From positions 1 through 5,851 of the forward strand of contig DOKV01000209.1 of NCBI GenBank assembly GCA_003510765.1: a stretch of DNA of 5,851 nucleotides. Direction: 5' to 3'. Under the pieces are notes generated by a model. The model saw only the letters and a list, made by a program, of their open reading frames with translations. It made no database searches and was not told where the DNA came from. The translations under genes were made by a program, and so were the position numbers. The first letter of the stretch is position 1, and each line of letters opens with the position of its first letter. Source of the stretch: Clostridiaceae bacterium (lineage in GTDB: Bacteria > Bacillota > Clostridia > Clostridiales > Clostridiaceae). Shown here one piece after another: positions 1 to 5,851 of the stretch.

Positions 1-233
1 CAAGAGGGGCCACCTTAATCAATGCCAAGGGCTCCGGGATCAAAGAATCCAGCCTCCCCTTCGCCTTGGAAATTGAACCTCAAAAGGAGATTGTTCTCAT
101 TCTTTCTAGAAAAGAGCAGGTGGAAGCCATCACCAGCGCCCTTCATGCCGTCATGGATTTTGAGAAACCAGGTCATGGCATCTTATTTAGCTGTGATGTA
201 TCCAAAACCCTGGGGCTCTATGAAGGGCGCTGA
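1..233 (+). CDS. P-II family nitrogen regulator-like protein (3' part, 5' end cut by window)
   Basis: The reading frame begins at base 3, is open from the window edge and ends at TGA 231-233, giving the last 76 residues of a small protein. It reads RGATLINAKGSG near the start, an EIEPQKEIVLIL strand in the middle and PGHGILFSCDV near the end. These match the beta-strand before the T-loop, the strand after it, and the B-loop/strand of the P-II (GlnB/GlnK-like) fold. About 25-35 N-terminal residues are missing beyond the edge. P-II proteins are small trimeric signal proteins that bind ATP/ADP and 2-oxoglutarate and control partner proteins. The T-loop is short here (about 16 residues between GSG and EIVL, against about 24 in E. 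coli GlnB from memory), and no equivalent of the uridylylated Tyr51 is evident. Classical GlnD-type control is therefore unlikely. In Firmicutes such short P-II proteins often sit beside DUF1538 membrane proteins, but that neighbour would lie outside this window. The family call is fairly sure; the partner is unknown. A different ATG-started frame at 22-246 is a shadow. Confidence 0.82.
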   Translation, partial: RGATLINAKGSGIKESSLPFALEIEPQKEIVLILSRKEQVEAITSALHAVMDFEKPGHGILFSCDVSKTLGLYEGR

Positions 234-313
234 AATGGACGCCTAGAGGAAAAAACCTGCACCGTTATAGTAACCTAGTCTATGCACACCAAGTATCATT
301 GAGGAGGAAGTTC
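234..313 (+). other. 80-base gap between the P-II-like gene and the GH13 gene
   Basis: The gap contains no convincing rho-independent terminator. The only hairpin I see is GGCG/CGCC at 226-229 and 240-243, with no T-run after it. A TATAGT hexamer at 266-271 resembles a -10 box, but there is no recognisable -35 box about 17 bases upstream. The small inverted repeat GTTA-TAG-TAAC (264-274) overlaps that hexamer. The GH13 gene may therefore be read through from the P-II-like gene, or from a weak or activator-dependent promoter in this gap. The sequence does not decide which. Confidence 0.4.
302..307 (+). promoter_or_regulatory. Ribosome binding site that sets the GH13 start
   Basis: A perfect AGGAGG lies six bases upstream of the ATG at 314. 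An in-frame TTG at 299 would give five extra residues, but it would place this Shine-Dalgarno sequence inside the coding region with nothing comparable upstream of it. The ATG at 314 is therefore the better start. Confidence 0.88.
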
Positions 314-2005
314 ATGGAAGATTTTAAAAAGCGCATCGTCTATCAAATATGGCCACGCTCTTTTAAAGACAGCAACGGAGATGGCATCGGAGATTTGGGG
401 GGTATTTTATCAAAGCTAGATTACATCAAAAGCCTTGGCGTAGACACCCTTTGGCTGTCTCCCATCTATAAATCTGGCAACAAAGACTATGGCTATGACA
501 TTGACAACTACTATGAAATCCATGAAGAATTTGGCACCATGGAAGACTTTGATACCCTTTTACAGGAAGCTAAAAACCAAGGACTGGACCTGGTCATGGA
601 TCTCGTGGCCAATCATACCTCTGACCAGCACCCGTGGTTTCAAGAAGCACTAAAAAGCAAAGATTCTCCTTATCGAGACTACTATATTTTTAAAGAAGGA
701 CGTGTGGGGAAAAAAGGCGAACTACTCCCTCCGAACAATTGGCTCAGCGCCTTTGGTGGCAGTGCTTGGCAAAGAGATCCAGAGAGTACAGAGTTTTATC
801 TCACCCTCTTTACCCCACACCAGTGTGACTTAAACTGGGCCAATGAAAAGGTTCGAGAAGGCATCTATGAGATGATGCATTTTTGGCTGAAAAAAGGTGT
901 TTTAGGATTTCGCATGGATGTCATCAACACCATCGCCAAAAGAGACGGCCTCCCCAATGCTGGCAAAGGCAAGAAACTGGATTTCCCCTTTGAGCATATT
1001 GTCTCTTTACCAAAATCCCATGACTATCTACAAGAGATGCATGAAAAAGTGCTGTCCCACTACGATCCCATCTTCACCGTGGGCGAAGGCATGGTCACCT
1101 CTTTAGAAGATTTAAACCGCTACACCAAAAAAGAAGAAGCAAAGCTCCAAATGATGTTTCATTTTGACCTCCATCTTCTTGGCTGTGGCCCTTTGGGAAA
1201 ATTTGATTTTAGAAAAGGATATCGTTGGACCCCAAAGGAGATGAAAGACACCATCCTCACCTGGCAAAAAGGGGTGCAAGAAGGGGGTGGATGGCTGGGC
1301 AACTTCATGTCCAATCACGACCAACCACGCCAAGTCTCTCGTTTTTTTGATGATGGTCCTTTCAGGCGAAAATCCGCCAAAGCACTGGCTCTTTTAAATC
1401 TGTCTCTTCGAGGCACTCCCTTCCTCTATCAAGGTGAAGAAATTGGCATGACCAACTGCCACCTGGAAGAAGAAGAGTGGCGAGATTTTGAAGCCATCAA
1501 CGACTATCAGGTGCTCCAAGACATGATGCACCTGCCAAAATTCCTGGCCAAGAAAGTCATCCAGAAGATGACCCGAGACCATGCAAGAACCCCCATGCAA
1601 TGGAGCGATGGTCCCCATGCAGGGTTTTCCGAGCACACCCCTTGGATGAAGGTCAATGAGAACTATACCTACATCAACGTGGCCAAGGAAGAGCTTCGAG
1701 AACACTCTATTTTGGCTTTCTACAAAGAAGCCATCGCCACGCGTAAAGGATCCACAGCACTCCAAGATGGCAGCTTTATCCCCATAGATGAAGAGAACAA
1801 AAACGTCTTAAGCTTTCTTCGGCAAGACCAAAAAGAAACCTATCTCCTGGTGATTAATCTCAGCGGTAAAGAAGCCCATGGGAATCTTTTGGACGTCTCT
1901 GCCTACGGCTTTAAACCCGTCCTTGGCACCTATGGAGAGAAACCCTTCACCGTGGCCATGACCCTATGTCCATACGAAGCTAGGCTCTACAAAGCCACCC
2001 CCTAA
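314..2005 (+). CDS. GH13 alpha-glucosidase, oligo-1,6-glucosidase type
   Basis: This is a 563-residue cytoplasmic glycoside hydrolase with no signal peptide. It is close in length to oligo-1,6-glucosidase of Bacillus (about 560) and resembles MalL, DexB and TreC throughout. In order it shows the N-terminal YQIWPRSFKDSNGDGIGDL block (10-28, with a calcium-loop-like DxNxDG), YGYDI (59-63), region I DLVANH (96-101), region V QCDLNW (170-175), region II GFRMDVI (198-204), region III GEG (257-259), region IV SNHDQPR (333-339) and RDHARTPMQW (421-430). A C-terminal beta domain follows. The catalytic residues are nucleophile Asp202, acid/base Glu258 and Asp336. Val203 after the nucleophile is the residue linked in this family to alpha-1,6 rather than alpha-1,4 specificity, so isomaltose-type oligosaccharides are the best substrate guess. 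Trehalulose, sucrose or sugar phosphates cannot be excluded. Region V normally reads QPDLN; here the Pro is Cys. The gene converges on the alpha-galactosidase/symporter operon, which suggests use of related plant or dietary oligosaccharides. The family is certain; the exact substrate is inferred. Confidence 0.95.
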   Translation: MEDFKKRIVYQIWPRSFKDSNGDGIGDLGGILSKLDYIKSLGVDTLWLSPIYKSGNKDYGYDIDNYYEIHEEFGTMEDFDTLLQEAKNQGLDLVMDLVANHTSDQHPWFQEALKSKDSPYRDYYIFKEGRVGKKGELLPPNNWLSAFGGSAWQRDPESTEFYLTLFTPHQCDLNWANEKVREGIYEMMHFWLKKGVLGFRMDVINTIAKRDGLPNAGKGKKLDFPFEHIVSLPKSHDYLQEMHEKVLSHYDPIFTVGEGMVTSLEDLNRYTKKEEAKLQMMFHFDLHLLGCGPLGKFDFRKGYRWTPKEMKDTILTWQKGVQEGGGWLGNFMSNHDQPRQVSRFFDDGPFRRKSAKALALLNLSLRGTPFLYQGEEIGMTNCHLEEEEWRDFEAINDYQVLQDMMHLPKFLAKKVIQKMTRDHARTPMQWSDGPHAGFSEHTPWMKVNENYTYINVAKEELREHSILAFYKEAIATRKGSTALQDGSFIPIDEENKNVLSFLRQDQKETYLLVINLSGKEAHGNLLDVSAYGFKPVLGTYGEKPFTVAMTLCPYEARLYKATP

Positions 2006-2034
2006 AAAGACCTTTCTTATTATTGCAGCGGATC

Positions 2035-2094
2035 AAAAAAACCTCTCGTGTAGCGATTTCCCCACAAGGACTGTGCACACACGAGAGGTTTTTC
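2035..2094. terminator. Bidirectional rho-independent terminator between convergent genes
   Basis: An 11-base-pair perfect stem pairs ACCTCTCGTGT (2041-2051) with ACACGAGAGGT (2079-2089). Four A-T pairs extend it (2037-2040 with 2090-2093). The left arm is preceded by seven A residues (2035-2041) and the right arm ends in five T residues (2089-2093). It therefore acts as a GC-rich hairpin plus U-tract on either strand. The 27-base apical region can fold further, with CACA 2063-2066 pairing to TGTG 2072-2075. It lies 29 bases after the GH13 stop and 19 bases beyond the symporter stop, as expected for a shared terminator of two converging transcripts. Confidence 0.92.
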
Positions 2095-2113
2095 TATGCT
2101 TTTAAAAAGGATC

Positions 2114-3502
2114 CTATCCCCTATGTTCTCCTTCTTCCTCTCGCTTTAGAAGCTTGAGCAAAATGTCTTCATAGGTCTTTTCATCGATGATGTACTTCTT
2201 TTGATACAGCACAAAACTCACCACAATGAGGACTAGTGGAAGAAGCATCATGGCGGATTTCAAGATCAGCAGCCCTTCTTCTGTCACAAGCTCCCCTGGC
2301 CCCAAAGAGTTGATTCCAGAGAGAACCAACGTATAGCCCACAATGCCTGTGGCGATGGCTGCGCCCATTTTATTGATGAAGGGCTGAATGGCAAAGGAGA
2401 CGGATTCATTTCTCTTGCCAAGTTTATAATGTCCATACTCAATGGTATCGGCCAAAAACACCAACATCAACAGCTGAATGAAGGCTTGTCCCACAAAGAG
2501 GAGCACTCCTGCAACGCCAATGAAGGCCATATTGGGTGGAGAGAAGAAAAAGAGCACATAGCCCACTACGATCACTACAATGGCTCCTCCATACAGCGTT
2601 TTCCGTGGATACTTTTTGGAAAACTTTGGAAAGAGAAGTAGGGCAGTGATCTGAGAAACCCCTAAAACCAAAGCAAAAATACTGTACATCTCTTCGTTCA
2701 AGTACACATACTTAAAGTAATACACTCCAAAGCTTGTGGTGGTCATATACCCAATCATGAAGAGGGCCATGGCGATGGCCGTGACTAGGAGCTGATCATT
2801 TTTAAAGAGCGCTCTTAACAGATCTTTCAAAGAAGTCTTTTCAAAATGATCGCCCCCGATAACCTTAGGTTCTTTCACAAAAACTACTGTGGCCATCTGG
2901 AAAAGGAGCATAATGCTCACAAGAATCAAGGCATAGATAAAAAACCCACCTCGACGACTGCCCACAAGTTCCCCCAAAAGATTTGTCAAAGGAATCACCG
3001 TGGCCACCACGAAGAAAAGCCCTAGATTGGCAAAAATCCTTGCCAAAGCGCCTACTTCTTCCCGCTTTTTTTGATCATAGGTGAGGCTTGGCATCATGGA
3101 CCAATAGGCAATGTCATTCATGGTCCATGAAATGCCCCAAAGAAGGTAAAACACCGTGAAATACCACACAAAGGCAGTGCCCTGGAGACTGGTATCAAAG
3201 AACAAAATCAAGGTAAAGAGTCCACTGAGAAGGACCCCCACAAAAATCCAAGGCTTATATTTCCCATACTTGGACCTGGTATTGTCTACGATGGCCCCCA
3301 TGATGGGATCATTGAAAGCATCAAATACACGAATAAAGATCATGATGGTGGTGATGGTTAGGAGCACCTGATCTGTGACACCAATGACCTCTGTAATGAA
3401 CACAATGAGATACATACTCACCAAGGAGTACACCATATCTCTTCCTAAGGTACCTGTGGCAAATGCTACTTTGTTTCGTCTAAACCCTGGTCCGCTTTCC
3501 AT
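2114..3502 (-). CDS. MelB-like sugar:cation symporter (GPH family, MFS fold)
   Basis: This 462-residue integral membrane protein has twelve predicted helices, about at residues 22-39, 46-72, 83-101, 108-132, 152-175, 186-209, 234-256, 272-290, 302-320, 325-350, 366-393 and 411-433. A charged cytoplasmic loop (about 210-233) lies between the halves. The family signature FDAFNDPIMGAIVDNTRSK (60-78), followed by GKYKPW (80-85), marks the glycoside-pentoside-hexuronide:cation symporters (TC 2.A.2). By position Asp61 and Asp65 match the cation-site Asp55 and Asp59 of E. coli MelB. Asp130 in NDIAYW matches Asp124, Asp22 matches the sugar-binding Asp19, and Lys378 in helix XI matches Lys377. It ends in a short charged tail without the PTS IIA-like domain of LacS/RafP types. 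Translation starts at ATG 3502 behind a strong AGGAGG and overlaps the upstream alpha-galactosidase gene. That pairing makes an alpha-galactoside such as melibiose or raffinose the likely cargo. Na+, H+ or Li+ as coupling ion cannot be told from sequence alone. Confidence 0.92.
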   Translation of the reverse strand: MESGPGFRRNKVAFATGTLGRDMVYSLVSMYLIVFITEVIGVTDQVLLTITTIMIFIRVFDAFNDPIMGAIVDNTRSKYGKYKPWIFVGVLLSGLFTLILFFDTSLQGTAFVWYFTVFYLLWGISWTMNDIAYWSMMPSLTYDQKKREEVGALARIFANLGLFFVVATVIPLTNLLGELVGSRRGGFFIYALILVSIMLLFQMATVVFVKEPKVIGGDHFEKTSLKDLLRALFKNDQLLVTAIAMALFMIGYMTTTSFGVYYFKYVYLNEEMYSIFALVLGVSQITALLLFPKFSKKYPRKTLYGGAIVVIVVGYVLFFFSPPNMAFIGVAGVLLFVGQAFIQLLMLVFLADTIEYGHYKLGKRNESVSFAIQPFINKMGAAIATGIVGYTLVLSGINSLGPGELVTEEGLLILKSAMMLLPLVLIVVSFVLYQKKYIIDEKTYEDILLKLLKREEEGEHRG

Positions 3503-5828
3503 CTTCTTCCTCCTTCACCTGGATCACCATGAGCTGGGAGCCAAAATCTCCAAGCATTCTGGTGTCCTTATGATACCCCGTACCCATGAACTGTTGGTGC
3601 ACCCGAAGACCTGCCATGAAGAGATCTCCTTTGGCTTCATACCGCTCCACATTATGCGGCAATCGATAAAATTTCCTAGCATTTCTTAGGATGAGCCCTC
3701 CCGGTTTTAGTTTCACTGGGGTGATGTGCTTTAAAAGGCCCCCAAAGGATTCAATATCCATGGTGGCCTTTAAGGTTTCCACCACATACTGCTTTTCTTT
3801 ATGGAGTCCTTTAAAAGCTAACACATCAAAGGTGGGGCTGGGTTCTTGCAGTAGTTGGAAGTTCCCAAGAACCCCCTGGTGTCCTTCTTCATCAAGAATT
3901 TGAAAATTCACTCGTTGGCCTTTCACTGGGTCAAAGCGATAAAACCGCCCAAATTGAAGCCACCTTCGGTGGTCTTTATACCAAGTGATTTGTCTTTTCA
4001 CTTCTTCGCGCTCTTTCTGGTTCAAGTGAGAGAGTTCTAGTTCATAGCCTAAAAGACCAAAGGCAGCCACATGGAATCTGGTTTCCAAAGGTGTCCTTCG
4101 TAGAGTCTGCTGATGAGGGCTCTCTGATACATGCGCCCCCATGGTGGAGGGGGGATAAAAATAGCTTAGGCCCCCTTGAATCTTCAGGCGAGCGATGGGG
4201 TCTGTATTGTCTGAAGTCCAGATCTGAGGCATATAGGAGAGCATTCCTAAATCAAAGCGGTTGCCGCCACTGGAACAAGATTCAAAAAGAATCTTTGGAA
4301 AACGCTCTGTGAGCACCTTCATCACTCGGTAAAGACCCAAAATGTAGCCATGGAGCGTCATGCCCTGATGAGCTACCACCGAAGAGTACACATCACTGAT
4401 ATGCCGATTCATGTCCCACTTCACATAGCTGATGGGTGCATCTTTGAGGATGGCTGTGATGTGGTTTATGATGTAGTCTTGCACCTCCAAGCGATTCAGG
4501 TCTAAGACCAGCTGATTCCGTCCCACAGAAGGAATTCTTCCTGGTACCTTCATGGCATATTCAGGATGGGCCCGATAAAGTCCACTGTCTTCATTGACCA
4601 TCTCTGGCTCAAACCATAGCCCAAAGTCTAATCCCATGGCACGGATCTTCTCCCCCAGACCTTTCAAGCCACTGGGGAGTTTCTTTTTGTTCACCTCATA
4701 ATCTCCAAGGCCTGCCCGATCATGGTTTCTATCTCCAAACCATCCATCATCTAGCACAAAGAGCTCCATGCCCATGGATTTTGCCTCCTTGGCCATGGCA
4801 AGAATCTTTCGCTCCGTAAAATCAAAAAAAGTAGCTTCCCAATTGTTCATAAGCACAGGACGAGGCCTTTGTTGCCAGTATTTTGGCACCACATGATGAT
4901 TCACAAAGTGGTGAAAGTTTTGGCTGGCGCCATTCATGCCCTGTTCACTGGTGGTCAGCGCCGCCTCGGGGGTTTCAAAGGTCTCTCCTGGTGCTAAGGG
5001 CCATAGAAACTGTGCACTGCCAATGCCTGTGAGCACTCTTAAGAGGCCATGACCAGACACTTCCAAGGTGGTTTCATGATTCCCAGAATAGAGAAGATTC
5101 ACGCCATATACCCTGCCCGCATCTTCCGTGGCTCTTTTGTCCATGAACAGCACCCCAGGATTGCTTCGATTACTGCTAGAGCCCGTCCTAGAGGTATGCT
5201 TAAATATACCTTCTTGGAGTCTTCTTCGCACCGCCTTCCCTTCCTTGATCCAGCCCCCATGAAGGGTCAACACATCCACTTCCTCTTTCAAAAGATCTAG
5301 CTGAAGGCTCATGATTTTGGAGATCTTTAAGGTCTCCTGGGTGCCATTATATAAAGCCATGCGACGGGTAATGACATTGCTCTCATAAAAAGTGGTGTAA
5401 TAAAGGATCAGTTCCACGGGAAAGAGTACATCCCTTAAGGTGAGTTTTAAGGTCTTAGCCTCTTCTCCCTTGGCCGTGGGCAGTCCTTCCATGGGCACCG
5501 TCCCTTCTATAATTTCATGGGTGGCATAGACAAAATCAAAGACATAGGAACCATCTGGCATCTCCACTTCCAGGGGAAGTGCCCGATAATCCCCCTTTCC
5601 ACTGGGGCTAATCTCCAAGGGCAAAAGATCTAGAAACATCCCTTGTTCCTTATACTGCACACTGCTTCCGGCACCTGCATTTTGCTTCATATGGAGTCCT
5701 GTGAAGTCTTGCATGACCAAAGGCTCTCCATAATGGAGATTTTCTAAATGTCCTGAAGGCAATACACGAAAAATATAGGCGGAATCTTTGGTGCTCAGAT
5801 GGAACACTTTGTTTTTTACGTCAATCAT
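3480..5828 (-). CDS. GH36 alpha-galactosidase
   Basis: This 782-residue enzyme removes terminal alpha-galactose from sugars such as melibiose, raffinose and stachyose. It has no signal peptide, so it should act in the cytoplasm on imported sugar. The layout is an N-terminal beta-supersandwich (about 1-310), a TIM barrel (about 320-630) and a C-terminal beta domain. Barrel motifs in order are MNNWEATFFDF (327-337), LDDGWFGDR (359-367), GLWFEPEM (403-410), KWDMNR (470-475, nucleophile Asp472), ESCSSGGNRFDLGM (516-529) and WTSDNTD (537-543, acid/base probably Asp540). The last fits the SDxxDxxxR pattern of GH36. The start at ATG 5828 fits the usual N-terminus of the family (KVFHLSTK), but only a weak GGA lies upstream and the frame stays open to the window edge, with no other start codon in the window. 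The protein is about 50 residues longer than the roughly 730 of AgaA-type enzymes, with the extra length after the nucleophile. It is the first visible gene of the operon and overlaps the symporter by 23 bases. The promoter lies outside the window. Confidence 0.95.
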   Translation of the reverse strand: MIDVKNKVFHLSTKDSAYIFRVLPSGHLENLHYGEPLVMQDFTGLHMKQNAGAGSSVQYKEQGMFLDLLPLEISPSGKGDYRALPLEVEMPDGSYVFDFVYATHEIIEGTVPMEGLPTAKGEEAKTLKLTLRDVLFPVELILYYTTFYESNVITRRMALYNGTQETLKISKIMSLQLDLLKEEVDVLTLHGGWIKEGKAVRRRLQEGIFKHTSRTGSSSNRSNPGVLFMDKRATEDAGRVYGVNLLYSGNHETTLEVSGHGLLRVLTGIGSAQFLWPLAPGETFETPEAALTTSEQGMNGASQNFHHFVNHHVVPKYWQQRPRPVLMNNWEATFFDFTERKILAMAKEAKSMGMELFVLDDGWFGDRNHDRAGLGDYEVNKKKLPSGLKGLGEKIRAMGLDFGLWFEPEMVNEDSGLYRAHPEYAMKVPGRIPSVGRNQLVLDLNRLEVQDYIINHITAILKDAPISYVKWDMNRHISDVYSSVVAHQGMTLHGYILGLYRVMKVLTERFPKILFESCSSGGNRFDLGMLSYMPQIWTSDNTDPIARLKIQGGLSYFYPPSTMGAHVSESPHQQTLRRTPLETRFHVAAFGLLGYELELSHLNQKEREEVKRQITWYKDHRRWLQFGRFYRFDPVKGQRVNFQILDEEGHQGVLGNFQLLQEPSPTFDVLAFKGLHKEKQYVVETLKATMDIESFGGLLKHITPVKLKPGGLILRNARKFYRLPHNVERYEAKGDLFMAGLRVHQQFMGTGYHKDTRMLGDFGSQLMVIQVKEEEDGKRTRV
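3509..3514 (-). promoter_or_regulatory. Ribosome binding site of the symporter, inside the GH36 gene
   Basis: On the - strand, AGGAGG ends six bases before the symporter ATG (3502-3500). The site falls within the Lys-Glu-Glu-Glu-Asp codons near the end of the alpha-galactosidase. Ribosomes finishing that protein would therefore pass over it and could reinitiate, which points to translational coupling. Confidence 0.88.
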
Positions 5829-5851
5829 CTTTTGTCCGTTACTGAAAACTT

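Noticed and set aside
224..245. Possible terminator after the P-II-like gene
   Set aside because: The stem is only four G-C pairs plus a G-T wobble, with a ten-base loop and an A-rich rather than T-rich tract after it.
22..246. A 74-codon ATG-started frame on the + strand at the left edge
   Set aside because: Its translation is Pro/Ser-rich with no family likeness. The frame starting at base 3 across the same bases encodes a clear P-II-like protein.
299..313. TTG at 299 as the start of the GH13 gene
   Set aside because: It would put the AGGAGG ribosome site inside the coding sequence and add five residues not typical of the family. ATG 314 has ideal spacing.
1394..1765. A 123-codon open frame on the - strand inside the GH13 gene
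   Set aside because: It lies wholly antisense to conserved GH13 motifs, has no ribosome site that I can see, and its translation resembles no protein family.
3375..3689. A 104-codon + strand frame across the symporter/GH36 junction
   Set aside because: It is antisense to two well-supported overlapping genes, and its translation shows no recognisable domain.
1..5851. Search for CRISPR arrays, insertion sequences, tRNAs, riboswitches, or a defence or other unusual system
   Set aside because: No regularly spaced repeats, terminal inverted repeats, transposase motifs or cloverleaf-like segments were seen. Nearly all bases are taken up by four metabolic or regulatory genes of known families.

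Overview
The window reads as a stretch of a low-to-moderate GC Firmicute chromosome, most likely from a clostridial-type anaerobe. This is an inference from three things: strong AGGAGG ribosome sites, GC of roughly 45-50% in lines counted by hand, and the type of P-II and GH36 proteins present. No marker gene fixes the genus. It holds four coding regions packed closely together, with no RNA genes, mobile elements, CRISPR arrays or long repeats that I can see.

Layout. At the left edge, on the + strand, is the 3' part of a small P-II-family (nitrogen regulator-like) gene that ends at 233. After an 80-base gap comes a complete cytoplasmic GH13 family alpha-glucosidase of the oligo-1,6-glucosidase type (314-2005, +). 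A strong stem-loop with an A-run on one side and a T-run on the other (2035-2094) separates it from a two-gene operon on the - strand. That operon runs from a GH36 alpha-galactosidase (5828-3480) into a MelB-like sugar:cation symporter of the GPH family (3502-2114). Those two genes overlap by 23 bases, and the transporter's ribosome site lies inside the last codons of the alpha-galactosidase.

How it works together. The symporter probably imports an alpha-galactoside such as melibiose or raffinose, and the GH36 enzyme removes the galactose in the cytoplasm. The GH13 enzyme faces the operon across the shared terminator. It carries the Val after the catalytic nucleophile that goes with alpha-1,6 specificity, and it could process isomaltose-type sugars or, less certainly, the sucrose left from raffinose. 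No sugar-responsive regulator and no galactose catabolic gene is visible, and the operon promoter probably lies beyond the right edge.

I found no convincing undescribed system. The points worth a second look are the short T-loop of the P-II-like protein, a Cys in the otherwise Pro position of the QPDLN motif of the GH13 enzyme, the extra C-terminal length of the GH36 enzyme, and the compact bidirectional terminator.
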